From assembly GCA_035939775.1 (NCBI GenBank), contig DASZFO010000052.1:1-35095 (forward strand): DNA of 35,095 nt, read 5' to 3'. Numbering within the stretch: position 1 is the first letter of the stretch; each line of letters starts with the position of its first letter. Positions 16,776 to 28,200 of the stretch are shown piece after piece. The position numbers and the translations under genes were made by a program. The notes below the pieces were generated by a model. The model was not told the origin of the DNA. It did no database searches and saw only the letters and a program-made list of their open reading frames with translations. The stretch is from Pirellulales bacterium (GTDB lineage: Bacteria; Planctomycetota; Planctomycetia; Pirellulales; DATAWG01).

Positions 16776-18431
16776 ATGAAACGACTGGCCAAAATCATCA
16801 TCGCACGCGCCCCGGACTTCCTGCTGGTAGCGATACTGCTCTTTTGCGGCGTGTTGCTCGTCCGCAAATGGCTGCCCCGATCTGTCGTGGCGAAAGGCCC
16901 GGACCTGACATTTGTGGATCATCCCGCCACCGACGGTATGGAGCCGATTGTCCGCGACCAGATCCATGTGGCCCGTGCAAAGTGCGACGAATTGACGGCG
17001 ACGAACGCCACGCGCCGAGAGCGCGGCCGCGCCTGGGGCGAGCTGGGCAAGGTCTACTTAACCTACTCCCATTCCCGGCCGGCGGCGGGGTGTTTCCAGA
17101 ACGCCCAGGCGCTCGACCCCGATGAGTTCCGCTGGAGCTACCTACTGGCCCACGCCCTGGAGCGCGACGGCACGATCGACGAAGCCGCGGGGGCGATGCA
17201 GCGTGCACTGAAAGTGTTGCAGACCGATGCCGCCGCTACGCCGCAAGACCAACTCGCCGGCGTGTGCTTCCTCGGTGACATGATGGTGCGGCTGAACCGC
17301 CCCATCGATGCCCGGCGCACTTTTGAAGCAGCGCTAGCGGCACATCCAAAGTGCGCCTTTGTCCTCGTCAACCTTGGCCAGTTGGCCACAGAAGCCGGTG
17401 AGCCTGAAGCGGCCGTGGGTTATTTCCAGCGTGCCCTAGAGGTGTTGCCCGGCCGAGCAGAGGTACGCCGCCTGCTGGCCGCAGCTTACCGGCGCCAGGG
17501 CGATGTGGCGAAAGCCGCCGAGTACGCCACGCCGGGCGGTGCAATGCCCGCTCCGGTGCAATACCCCGACCCGCTGCTCGCCGCGGTCACCGAACTGGAC
17601 CGCAGCGCAAAGCGACAGAATCGCCTGGGTGTCGAGCATTCCAGCGCGGGCCGCAATCAGCAGGCGGCGCTATGCTTCGCCCGCGCTTTGCAGGCGGATC
17701 CAGAAAACACGGCCGCGCACGGCAATCTCGGCATTGCCTTGTTGAAGCTGGGCCGGATCGAAGAAGCCGTCCAGCATCTAGAAGAAGCACGCCGTAGAAA
17801 TCCGCAAAGCGAGGAATTCCGGTCAGGCTTGATCCTGGCTCACGTTCGCCAGCCGGGCGCACAACAAATCGCAATCGACGACGCCCTGGCCTGGCGCAAG
17901 GAGCAGCCCCGAAACCTCCAGGCGCTTAATATTCTCGCGCAAGTTTACTTCGAGATACAACGGTATCTTGAGACTCTGAACATTAGCGGGGAAGCAGTCC
18001 GGATCGACCCGGCCCAGCCGTCGCCGTTTCTGGAGCAGGCCAGGGCGCTGGCCGCGCTGGGTCGCCACGCCGAGGCCCGCGACCGGCTCGAACAGGCTGT
18101 CAAGACGTTCCCCGACGATGAAACAGTCCGGCACACGCTGGCGCGTTTCCTCGTCGCCTGCCCAGACGACAAGCAACGCGACGCCGCCCGTGGATTGAAG
18201 CTGAGCCAGGAGCTGTTTGCCGGTCTTGGTGAGGTAGTCATCGGCGAAACGCTTGCCCTGGCACTGGCCGAAAACGGGCAATTCGACGAGGCCGTGAAGC
18301 GCCAACGCTGGGCTGTCCAGACCTGCGGCGATCAGGCGGGACCGGCCTTGCGCCAGCGGCTCGAACGGGAACTGAAGTGCCTGGAAGCGAGGCAGCCGTA
18401 TCGCGAACCCTGGCCGTTCTGCAACAAGTGA
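16776..18431 (+). CDS. Membrane-anchored tetratricopeptide repeat protein
   Basis: The protein has 551 residues. A single N-terminal transmembrane segment (FLLVAILLFCGVLLVRKWL, about residues 14-32) is followed by an extended helical region. At least eight TPR-type units are visible, for example RGRAWGELGKVYLTYSHSRP, CAFVLVNLGQLATEAGEPEA, TAAHGNLGIALLKLGRIEEA and GETLALALAENGQFDEAVKR. The segment after residue 240 (around ATPGGAMPAPVQYPDPLL) is a Pro-rich break between two TPR blocks. TPR arrays bind peptides or partner proteins. Placed between the CRTAC1 lipoprotein and a phosphodiesterase-sulfotransferase that also carries TPRs, it may scaffold them at the membrane (inference). It starts 44 bp after the CRTAC1 stop, beyond a hairpin. 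Confidence 0.82.
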   Translation: MKRLAKIIIARAPDFLLVAILLFCGVLLVRKWLPRSVVAKGPDLTFVDHPATDGMEPIVRDQIHVARAKCDELTATNATRRERGRAWGELGKVYLTYSHSRPAAGCFQNAQALDPDEFRWSYLLAHALERDGTIDEAAGAMQRALKVLQTDAAATPQDQLAGVCFLGDMMVRLNRPIDARRTFEAALAAHPKCAFVLVNLGQLATEAGEPEAAVGYFQRALEVLPGRAEVRRLLAAAYRRQGDVAKAAEYATPGGAMPAPVQYPDPLLAAVTELDRSAKRQNRLGVEHSSAGRNQQAALCFARALQADPENTAAHGNLGIALLKLGRIEEAVQHLEEARRRNPQSEEFRSGLILAHVRQPGAQQIAIDDALAWRKEQPRNLQALNILAQVYFEIQRYLETLNISGEAVRIDPAQPSPFLEQARALAALGRHAEARDRLEQAVKTFPDDETVRHTLARFLVACPDDKQRDAARGLKLSQELFAGLGEVVIGETLALALAENGQFDEAVKRQRWAVQTCGDQAGPALRQRLERELKCLEARQPYREPWPFCNK

Positions 18432-18461
18432 GCGTGTTGAGAGAAGCTTCGGGAAATCTGC

Positions 18462-21413
18462 ATGGCCCGACGTGAGAAAGTCCTGCTCGTCGGCTGGGAT
18501 GCGGCCGACTGGAAAGTCATCAATCCGCTGATGGACGCCGGTAAAATGCCGAACGTCCAGCGGCTGGTCGATAACGGCAGCATGGGGCAAATCGCCACAC
18601 TTCACCCGCCGCTGTCGCCGATGCTGTGGACGTCCATCGCCACAGGCAAGCGGCCGTTCAAGCACGGGATCCACGGTTTTAGCGAGCCCACTGCCGACGG
18701 CCTCGGCATCCAGCCGGTTACCAACCTGTCGCGGAAGTGCAAGGCGGTCTGGAATATTCTCAATCAGAACGGATTGCGTAGCGTGGTCATCGGTTGGTGG
18801 CCCAGCCACCCGGCCGAGCCGATCAACGGCGTGATGGTGTCCGACCATTACCACCGTGCGCACGGCCCGCTCGACAAGGGCTGGCCACTCTTGCCCAGGT
18901 CCGTTCATCCGCCCGAGCTGCACGATACATTAGCCGAGTTGCGCTTCCACCCCAACGAGCTGGCGCCGTCGATGATCGAGCCGTTCGTCCCAAAGGCCGA
19001 GGAGATCGACCAGGACAAGGATAAACGCCTGGCTGGCTGCATGCGCACCCTGTGCGAGTGCGTGAGCATCCACTCAGCCGCTACGTACCTGATCGAGCAC
19101 GAACCTTGGGACTTCTTCGCCGTCTACTACGATGCCATCGACCACTTCTGTCATGGCTTCATGAAGTACCACCCGCCGCGGCAGGAGTTCATCCCTGAGG
19201 CGGATTTCGAACTGTACCACAACGTGGTGTCGATGGCCTACCAGTTCCACGACCAGATGCTGGGCACACTGCTCAATAAAGCCGGCGAGGATATGAACGT
19301 GATCCTCATGTCCGATCACGGCTTCCACCCAGACCACCTGCGGCCCAAGATGATACCCAGCATCCCTGCGGGGCCAGCCATCGAGCACCGCGATTTCGGT
19401 ATCTTGGCGATGCGGGGGCCGGGCATCAAGAAGGACGAGCTGCTGCACGGGCCGAGCGTCATCGACATCACGCCGACGATCCTGACGCTCTACGGCCTGC
19501 CCGTGGGCGCCGACATGGATGGCAAGGTGCTGGTAAGCGCGTTCGAGAAGCCGCTGGACGTGCAAACGATCCCGACTTGGGAAGAAGTGCCGGGCGCCGA
19601 CGGCCGCCATCCACCGCACACGCGACTCGATCCGCAGGCCGCCCGCGAATCGCTGGCACAGCTTGTGGCGCTTGGCTACATCGCCAGGCCGGATGAGAAT
19701 CGCGAGAAGGCCGTCGCCGATACCATCGCCGAACTACGTTACAATCTCTCCGAGGCCTACCAGGACGACGACCAACACGCCGAAGCGCTGGAGATTCTGC
19801 GCGAGTTGCATCGGGCCGACCCGGACGAGCAACGCTATGCGGTCCACCGCTTCGTTTCTTGCCAGGCGCTGGGACTGTTGGACGAAATGTCAGAGATAGT
19901 GGCGGACCTCGATGGTCGGCGGCGCGGCGTTTATGAGCAGGCGCGAGTAGGCTTGACGGAACTTTCGGAACTGGTCCGCAAGCGGATGAAAGAGCGCAAA
20001 TTGAAGCAGGAACTTGCGGCGACCGAGGCGCCGTCAGACGCCAAGCCCGAAGAACCGGACCAGCCCGACGAAACCGGCGTGGAAGCATCCGGCGAGGCCG
20101 AGAAGACCGAAGCCGCGCTGCTAAGCCCTGAAGAACGACAAGCGTTGGGCCGCTGGCGGAACTTGGCGCGGTTCGATCCGCCGGTGGTCGATTACCTCAA
20201 GGCTCAAGTCCGGGCGATGGAGGGCCGGCCAGCCGAGGCGCTGAAGCTGCTCGAGCGCGTCCAGGAAGCGCACCTGGCCCGGCCGGGGCTGTTCTTGCAG
20301 ACGGCGGACCTCTATTTGAAGCTTGGTCGTTGGGAAGAGGCTGAGCAGACCTATGCCAAGGCCCTGAGCGTCGATCCGGATAACCCCCATGCCCACGTGG
20401 GAATGAGCCGGATGGCCCTGCGGCGTGGCGATTACGCCCGCGCGGCGCAATCGGCCCTGGACGCGCTCCAGCGGATGTATCATTATCCGGTCGCCCATTT
20501 CCTCTTGGGCGAGGCCTTGATTCGGCTGAGAGAATGGTCGCGGGCCGCCGAGGCCTTCCGCGGGGCGCTTTCGCTGAATCCCAATTTCCCGCAAGCCCAC
20601 CGACGGCTGGCCGGGATCGCCCGCCGGTCCGGCGACTCGGCGGCCGCCGCCGAACACCTCCGGCTGTTCGAGGAGCTCAAAGCCGCCGGGAAGAACGAGC
20701 AGCCCGCCGAAGCAGAAACCGGACAGCCCACTGCTAACGAGTCCAAGTCCGCGGAATTTGCTGAAACGGAGGCCTTGCCAGTGGCCCAGCCGAGTGCTCA
20801 GCCGGCCGCGGACCTGACGGAGACCATTGTGGTGGTCACGGGCTTGCCGCGCTCGGGCACGTCGATGATCATGCAGATGCTGGCCGCCGGAGGGCTGCCG
20901 GTCCTGAGCGATGGCCGTCGCACGGCCGATGTCGATAATCCGTTGGGCTATTTCGAGTATGAGCCAGTCAAGCATTTGCACGAAAGCGCCGACTGGCTGA
21001 CCGACGCACGGGGCCACGCGGTCAAGATCGTGGCGCCGCTCTTACGCTACCTGCCGCACGACCGCGATTACCGGATCGTGTTCATCGAGCGGAATGTCGA
21101 GGAGGTGCTGGCGTCGCAGGCGGAAATGCTGACTCGACGCGGCGAAATAATCGACGACACGCCGGCCCGCCGCAGCCGCCTGAAGGAATCATGCGTCCGC
21201 CAAGTGCAGAGCCTTAAGACGACCCTGCTGCAGCGGCCGCGGATGCGAACTCTGTTCCTGAACCACGCCGAAGTTTTGCGTGATCCCAACGCTGTCGCCG
21301 ACTCGCTGAATCTGTTTCTCGGCGGCAAGTTAAACGCGACAGCGATGGCGGCAAAGGTCAAGCCGTTGCTGCATCGCCAGCGCGCCGCGGAAACTACGGC
21401 GCCGAGTCCGTAA
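18462..21413 (+). CDS. Fusion: alkaline-phosphatase-superfamily phosphodiesterase - TPR - sulfotransferase
   Basis: The protein has 983 residues. Residues 1-400 are a type I phosphodiesterase/nucleotide pyrophosphatase domain: metal Asp13 in GWDAADW, a putative nucleophile Ser52 in PPLSPMLW, Asp224 and His228 in YYDAIDHF, Asp285-His286 in MSDHGFHPDH and His309 in IEHRDFG. Residues ~400-780 are TPR-like (LSEAYQDDDQHAEALEIL, TADLYLKLGRWEEAEQTYAK, HFLLGEALIRLREWSRAAEA) with a charged Glu/Pro-rich linker near 525-555. Residues ~785-975 are sulfotransferase-like, opening with GLPRSGTS (794-801), the 5'-phosphosulfate-binding loop. The family nucleophile is often Thr, so Ser52 is a conservative change. 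No signal peptide is visible, so the enzyme is probably cytoplasmic. It is the last gene of the PEP-CTERM/CRTAC1/TPR operon. The substrate is unknown. Confidence 0.82.
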   Translation: MARREKVLLVGWDAADWKVINPLMDAGKMPNVQRLVDNGSMGQIATLHPPLSPMLWTSIATGKRPFKHGIHGFSEPTADGLGIQPVTNLSRKCKAVWNILNQNGLRSVVIGWWPSHPAEPINGVMVSDHYHRAHGPLDKGWPLLPRSVHPPELHDTLAELRFHPNELAPSMIEPFVPKAEEIDQDKDKRLAGCMRTLCECVSIHSAATYLIEHEPWDFFAVYYDAIDHFCHGFMKYHPPRQEFIPEADFELYHNVVSMAYQFHDQMLGTLLNKAGEDMNVILMSDHGFHPDHLRPKMIPSIPAGPAIEHRDFGILAMRGPGIKKDELLHGPSVIDITPTILTLYGLPVGADMDGKVLVSAFEKPLDVQTIPTWEEVPGADGRHPPHTRLDPQAARESLAQLVALGYIARPDENREKAVADTIAELRYNLSEAYQDDDQHAEALEILRELHRADPDEQRYAVHRFVSCQALGLLDEMSEIVADLDGRRRGVYEQARVGLTELSELVRKRMKERKLKQELAATEAPSDAKPEEPDQPDETGVEASGEAEKTEAALLSPEERQALGRWRNLARFDPPVVDYLKAQVRAMEGRPAEALKLLERVQEAHLARPGLFLQTADLYLKLGRWEEAEQTYAKALSVDPDNPHAHVGMSRMALRRGDYARAAQSALDALQRMYHYPVAHFLLGEALIRLREWSRAAEAFRGALSLNPNFPQAHRRLAGIARRSGDSAAAAEHLRLFEELKAAGKNEQPAEAETGQPTANESKSAEFAETEALPVAQPSAQPAADLTETIVVVTGLPRSGTSMIMQMLAAGGLPVLSDGRRTADVDNPLGYFEYEPVKHLHESADWLTDARGHAVKIVAPLLRYLPHDRDYRIVFIERNVEEVLASQAEMLTRRGEIIDDTPARRSRLKESCVRQVQSLKTTLLQRPRMRTLFLNHAEVLRDPNAVADSLNLFLGGKLNATAMAAKVKPLLHRQRAAETTAPSP

Positions 21414-21546
21414 CGCTTGGCAACTTGCCTCCCAGAGTCGAGCATGTTCGGCTGGCGCAAGTTGACGTTGGCCGGCCCGCTCGTTGTTGGCTGCAGTTCC
21501 GATTTTATTGCTCGCGCTTCGGGCCGTGAACGTCTACAATCTGCGG

Positions 21547-21597
21547 CGGTCCGCCCGACCGACGTAGTTTCGCAACCTCGGTCGATCCGACCGACGC
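21547..21597 (+). repeat. 51-bp two-hairpin dispersed repeat, copy 3
   Basis: This copy is identical to the one at 13576-13626 at 50 of 51 positions (T for G in the spacer). The preceding bases CTGCGG also precede the copy at 33467, where they close a separate hairpin. It reads straight into the orphan fragment that follows, in the same frame. Confidence 0.85.
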
Positions 21598-21601
21598 CGC
21601 G

Positions 21602-21808
21602 AACGCAGCCGGCACGTTTTACAAGAACAGCCTGACGGTCGGCGCTCGCGGCTCACTCGGCAAGCTCATCAACTGGATGATCCGAGCATTCATGTTCGAC
21701 GAGGCCCGCGGCCAAACGTGGATCATCCACAATATCGAAGACGTGGGCAACTTCGAATCGTTCCTGCCGCAGCTCTATGCGGCCGAGGCGACGACGATAA
21801 CTGCGTAA
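21602..21808 (+). pseudogene. Orphan C-terminal coding fragment, family not recognised
   Basis: The frame is open through the upstream repeat and ends at TAA 21806-21808. Beyond the repeat it reads NAAGTFYKNSLTVGARGSLG, KLINWMIRAFMFDEARGQTW and IIHNIEDVGNFESFLPQLY, with balanced composition and no start of its own. The sequence looks like true protein with mixed helix and strand character, and it has no Arg/Pro-rich noise typical of non-coding frames here. I do not recognise the family. It is probably the tail of a gene whose front was replaced or lost at the repeat. Confidence 0.4.
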
Positions 21809-21933
21809 TCACTGGCCGCAACCACATGACCAGGCAACGACGATATCGTTCCCATTAAAGGCTCAGCTTTTAAGCGAGGCACGAACCCAGATCATATTGC
21901 AGGGTCTGGCGAGGCGCTTCACGGAGCGGATTC

Positions 21934-24021
<2,088 letters not shown>

Positions 24022-24030
24022 TTAGCGAGG

Positions 24031-24525
24031 TCAGAGACTCAATTTCGTCTTTTCGTTCCGACGGCTGCGAACGACGTGAGCGGCTTCCGGCAGCAGCGTG
24101 CTCTCGCCGGCAATGTTATCGGCCACGCGCCGCAGGCCGACGATCAACGATCGAGCCGCTTCAGCGGAGAATCCCTTCAGCATCTGCTCGCGAATCGGCT
24201 CGCTTGTTTTTAGCAATCGCTCAAACGTTCGCCGGCCTTTGGACGACAGTCTGACGAGCCGGGCACGATTGTCCTCGGGATCCCGCTCGCGCGTCACCAG
24301 CTCTCGGCCTTCTAAGAGCACCAGCATCGCCCGAATCGTACTCGGATCAGAGGAAGCCCGACGGGCTAATTCCTGCTGCGTAATCCCATCATCTTCCGCG
24401 AGACTGGCAAGCAAAACAAACTGATCTGCGGTCACTCCATTACGGGCAAACTGAGCATCAGAGACGCGGTGCATCGCAAAATACGTGGCGCGCAGGACTC
24501 TTGGCAGTTCACGGGCACTGTCCAT
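24031..24525 (-). CDS. MarR-family transcriptional regulator
   Basis: The protein has 164 residues. A winged helix-turn-helix spans about residues 35-105: VTADQFVLLASLAEDDGITQ, ELARRASSDPSTIRAMLVLL, EGRELVTRERDPEDNRARLV. The wing motif RxxDPxDxRxxLVxLTxxG is recognisable as RERDPEDNRARLVRLSSKG. N- and C-terminal helices for dimerisation are present. AGG precedes the ATG at 24525. The stop is 21 bp before the esterase start, so the two form an operon. MarR proteins usually repress their own operon and respond to small phenolic ligands. With a feruloyl-type esterase downstream, a hydroxycinnamate-like inducer is plausible but unproven. Candidate operator palindromes lie in the upstream region. 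Confidence 0.87.
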   Translation of the reverse strand: MDSARELPRVLRATYFAMHRVSDAQFARNGVTADQFVLLASLAEDDGITQQELARRASSDPSTIRAMLVLLEGRELVTRERDPEDNRARLVRLSSKGRRTFERLLKTSEPIREQMLKGFSAEAARSLIVGLRRVADNIAGESTLLPEAAHVVRSRRNEKTKLSL

Positions 24526-24558
24526 TTAGGACCTGGGTTGGCACGTCGAGGGGAGATA

Positions 24559-24583
24559 ATACGTATACGCACTAAGTGACTTA
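24559..24583 (-). promoter_or_regulatory. Candidate MarR operator palindromes
   Basis: Two perfect palindromes lie 34-58 bp upstream of the marR start: ATACGTAT (24559-24566) and TAAGTGACTTA (24573-24583, 5-bp arms around G). AT-rich palindromes of this size are typical MarR sites, and autoregulation is usual. On the - strand TATTAT next to the first palindrome could be a -10 box. No convincing -35 was found. Confidence 0.4.
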
Positions 24584-24775
24584 TCTTACCAAACCGTTTG
24601 CGAATGTCCAACAAGAATCGCGGGCGGTAGAACGCCGGCGCGCAAATGACCGACCGTCCGACGGACCGTCCCGCGCCATACCCAGCAGTGGCCCAAACCT
24701 GCTTCGGTCCCATCGCCCGAATCGGCCTCGGAGTGTCGGAACGTCCGCGCGCAAGAGCCTGAAGAGGAATCACTC

Positions 24776-24794
24776 CGGTCGATCCGACCGACGC
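24776..24794 (+). repeat. Right arm of the dispersed repeat, copy 4 (half element)
   Basis: CGGTCGATCCGACCGACGC is an exact match to the right arm of the copies at 13576, 21547 and 33467. The left arm is absent. It marks the upstream boundary of the duplicated promoter-leader cassette. Confidence 0.75.
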
Positions 24795-24915
24795 GCACAA
24801 GGTGGTTCGCCATCAGGCCAAAAATCAGTCGATCTATCGGGACTTTGAAGACACCGTGACGTTGAATTGATGGCGGTAGGGGCATCGCGGTTGCCTGCAC
24901 CCCGCAGATTATTCC

Positions 24916-24944
24916 TTGCAATTCGCCGCGCGGGGGGATAGACT
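24916..24944 (+). promoter_or_regulatory. Sigma70-like promoter of the giant TIG gene
   Basis: TTGCAA (24916-24921) and TAGACT (24939-24944) are separated by 17 nt. The same hexamers with the same spacing occur in the second cassette at 33620-33648, although the spacer differs there. Transcription would start near 24951 and give a leader of about 330 nt before ATG 25283. Confidence 0.55.
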
Positions 24945-25282
24945 CAGCACACTGCTCGGCTTTTGGACCCTTGGACGGGCCTCTGCCGTCGCCCCGGTCA
25001 CTGCCGCCCAGAACCGTTTGGTCTGTGGTCGGTGATTCTGTCGCGATCGGGTTTCTCTCGGGCGAAGTCTCCGCGCGATTGCTGTGCGCGGCGGATTTTG
25101 AATCCGTATGGCGCTTGGCGCGATCTCGGTCGGAGTTGCTCGAACTAATCCTGGATAACGTTGCCGCAGCCGCGTATTGCAAAACCGGAGAACGTCATCG
25201 CCGACGCCAGCTCACTCGGTCTTGGTTGCCGGGAAAATGAAAAGAGCGAGCAGCGCGGTCTCTAAAACTTGTGGAGAATCTC

Positions 25283-28200
25283 ATGGCTGGATCGAATCGG
25301 TTGGCGTCTCATCGCGGTAACATTCGGGTGAATGGCCGCCGTCGCAAGGCGCGGCGAAGCGACCGTCAGACGCGGTTATCCGTCGAGCGATTAGAAGATC
25401 GCACGATGCTCACGATCGTCTTTCCGCTCAATTCTGGGGCTGAGACTCATTACAATGCTAACCCTTTTCCCCACGGTGCCTTGCAGAACCCCCAAGTGAA
25501 CCTCATTTTCGCTGGGAATTGGACTACATACCAGGCAAATGAAGGAGAGGCGTCTACGTACCTGGCAGATGAAGCCGCAATGAGAAACGCCGTGCAGTCG
25601 ATCGTGCAAGGGCCCTATTTGACCGGATTGGAGCAATATGGCGCCAGTGGGACGGCCCAGATGGGCGCGGTTTGGTCTGATCCTTCGCAGACGCTGCCCA
25701 ACCCAACCGTTGCCAACGCAGGTAATCTGCAGGATTACCTACAGAACTCCATCACACATTATAACACGACCCCGCCCTCAGTCGACCAGGAGCATGCACC
25801 CATTTACGCGGTCGTCTTGGATCCGACCGATACCGGTACTAGTGGGTCTTCCGGAGGATTCAACGCTCCGGGCAGCTACACGGTCAACCCCGGTGTTCTG
25901 GGCTCGAGCGTGCCGATCAACATGATCGAAGTCGGGGCGTACGAAAGCGGCGGGCAAGTGGATATGAACAAGTTCGGCCAGTATTTCTCTCACGAATTGG
26001 CCGAACGGGTCGTCGACGACCATCAGATGTTTAATTCACCGTACGTCAATTCTGACATATTCCACTCACAACAAGTCGCTGACGGCGAGCAAAACGCCAA
26101 CGAGTATTCTTACCGGCTAAATGGTGCGCTGGTCCAGGCCTACTGGTCGGACGCGGACCAGGCCGCGATTGTGCCGGACGTCCCTTCGCCTGTGGCAAAT
26201 TTTGTCCTCACACCTACTTACTCACTTAACCCGAACACGTATGGGTTTCAGAGCAAATACGACTTAACGGTCACGTCCAGCCTTCATGCCGTCTCATTCA
26301 GTTCGGGCCCCGGCGGCGTTTCGGTAATCGTCGACGGGGAGACCGCCACATTCGGCCTCAGCGATGACCCCTTGAATAGCATTACGGTCAACGGAGCCTC
26401 TCAATTGTATGTCAACGACTCGAGCGACGCAAATCCCAGCGCGATCACTGTCGGTAACATACAGGGAAAACCCGGATGGGGCTACGTTCGCGGCGTGCTT
26501 CCGGTCGACGTCGATTTTTCCTACGCCACCACGTCATTGCTGGAGAGTGGCACCAGCCAGCTCAACGGCAATGTCGTAAATGTGCAGGAAACCGGCACGC
26601 AAACCAATATCATTTGCGACCCGCAGCATACGACCTCGATCAACATTGGAGACAGCACGAGCGTTCAAAGTATCCAGGGCGCGGTCAGTGTATCAAGCTC
26701 GGGATTTCCTCCCTTGGGAGGACCGTCGCCCATAACGATCACGCTTAACGATTCCAGTGATCCCTCGTCCCACACGTTCTATGTCGAGAACGATGCGGCG
26801 ACTCCCGGCTGGGGCGACGTTCGAAGTCTCGCCCCCGCGCAGATCAGCTACCAATACGAATTCACCGCCAGTCTCACGATTATCACCGGCTCGGCCAGCG
26901 GCGGCATCGCGAACGTCTTGGAAACGGGGGTCCCCACAAACATCAACGGTCAGAGCGGAGTGGCATCGACCGTCCAGATCGGCGACAATAGCGGCGTCCG
27001 GAACATTGTGGGCCAGCTAACCATCAGTGGCCCGACGAACTTGCTTGGCCCCAACCCTGCCGCAACGATCATCATCGACGACACGAACGATCTACACGCG
27101 CGCACAATCCACGTGGAAGACTCGACCACTCCGGGAGCCACGGGTGTCGGCGAGGTGGCGGGTATGGCCCCGGCCAATATCTACTTCCAGTACTGGAACA
27201 CGGTCAGCCTGACGATCAATACCGGTCTGGCCAACAACAATGTCGTTGACGTCTTGCAAACCGGCGTAACCACCAACCTGAACACCGTCAATGGGTCTAC
27301 CGTCAATATCGGATATGCCGCGAACGGAGCGCAAGGCCTCCTCAGCGATTTGAACATTGCGAGCCCCGGCATGAGTTTGGTGCGATACGCCACCATCAAC
27401 GTCGACGACACAGGCGACACCTCAGCGCGCAGTGTCACCCTAGCGGACCCATACGCATCGAGCGACCCCGGTGAGGCCAACGCCAGTTCTATCAGCGGTC
27501 TGGCCCCGGGAACTATCAACTACTTCGGCTTGTACACGGCCAGCCTGTCGATCGTCACCGACGCGATCGCCGCAAACTCAATCAATGTGCTTGAAAATAA
27601 CGTTCCGACGTATCTAGTCGGTGGTGCCCTCACATACGTCTATCTTGGCGACGGCACCACCGGCGCCCAGAGCATCTTCGGCAATTTGTACATTTCTAGC
27701 TCGGAGAGCGGCACCCCGGACTCCGGCAACATGTTCATTTCAGTCAACGACCTGGCCGATGGAACGGCCCGCACGGCCACGGTTTCCACCTATTATCCTT
27801 TCAAACGACTTCTCTCGGGCTTGACCATCTTTGATGATCCCTGGGGCTCGATGAGCGGGCTGTTACCGTCTCCGGCCACCATCAACTATGAATATCTGGA
27901 TACGTCCAGTGTGCTGATCGACGGCAACGCTGCCGACCAGAAGGTCAACCCTCCTGGCGCCACGCCCGTCTACCTCAATGCGTTCCCGGTCGTCACCAGC
28001 GTTAGTCCCTCAACCGGATCGCTCAATGGAGGAACCGTTGTGACGATCCTTGGCACCTTCCTGGACCTCCCCGGCCGGTTTGTCGATTTCGGCCATAAAC
28101 CCGGGCACATCATCAGTGACACGCCCACCGAGATTCAAGTCGTCGCGCCGGCAGCGACCGCGGCCGGCACGGTGGACGTGAGAGTCGGGAATGTCGCCGG

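Larger units (their letters stand above)
21414..21933. other. Convergent intergenic stretch with repeat and orphan fragment
   Basis: The operon (+) and the esterase gene (-) converge here. An 8-bp inverted repeat (CAACTTGC 21421-21428, GCAAGTTG 21457-21464, 28-nt loop) lies just after the phosphodiesterase stop and might contribute to termination. A near-perfect copy of the 51-bp dispersed repeat (21547-21597) and a short orphan coding fragment (21602-21808) follow. I see nothing in 21809-21933. Confidence 0.55.
24526..25282. other. Divergent intergenic region between marR and the giant TIG gene
   Basis: The stretch holds the marR operator candidates, a half copy of the dispersed repeat (24776-24794), and the promoter and long leader of the giant gene. 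Everything from 24776 onward is duplicated upstream of the next giant gene. Open frames at 24971-25240 (+) and 24586-25182 (-) are not preserved in the duplicate copy, whose differences include insertions and deletions that are not multiples of three, so they are unlikely to be genes. Confidence 0.6.
24776..25414 (+). repeat. Promoter-leader-LEPR cassette, copy 1
   Basis: This ~639-bp block is repeated at 33498-34114. Nearly identical islands include ACCCCGCAGATTA, GGGGGGATAGACTCAGCACA, CCGGTCACTGCCGCCCAGAA, CGATCTCGGTCGGAGTTGCT and TCTAAAACTTGTGGAGAATC. They alternate with diverged segments carrying indels. The block ends with ~44 codons encoding MAGSNRLASHRGNIR and the motif ERLEDRTMLT, after which similarity stops. 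A hairpin with a one-base bulge (CAGAACC, GTTT, GGTCTG) lies in the leader and is identical in both copies. Confidence 0.85.

Noticed and set aside
17823-18923. 366-codon open frame on the - strand
   Set aside because: It crosses the junction of two strongly supported + strand genes and has no recognisable domain.
20121-21017. 298-codon open frame on the - strand
   Set aside because: It is antisense to the TPR and sulfotransferase parts of the fusion protein, whose motifs are clear on the + strand.
24971-25240. 89-codon frame in the first leader, possible leader peptide
   Set aside because: The frame is not maintained in the second cassette because of indels that are not multiples of three.
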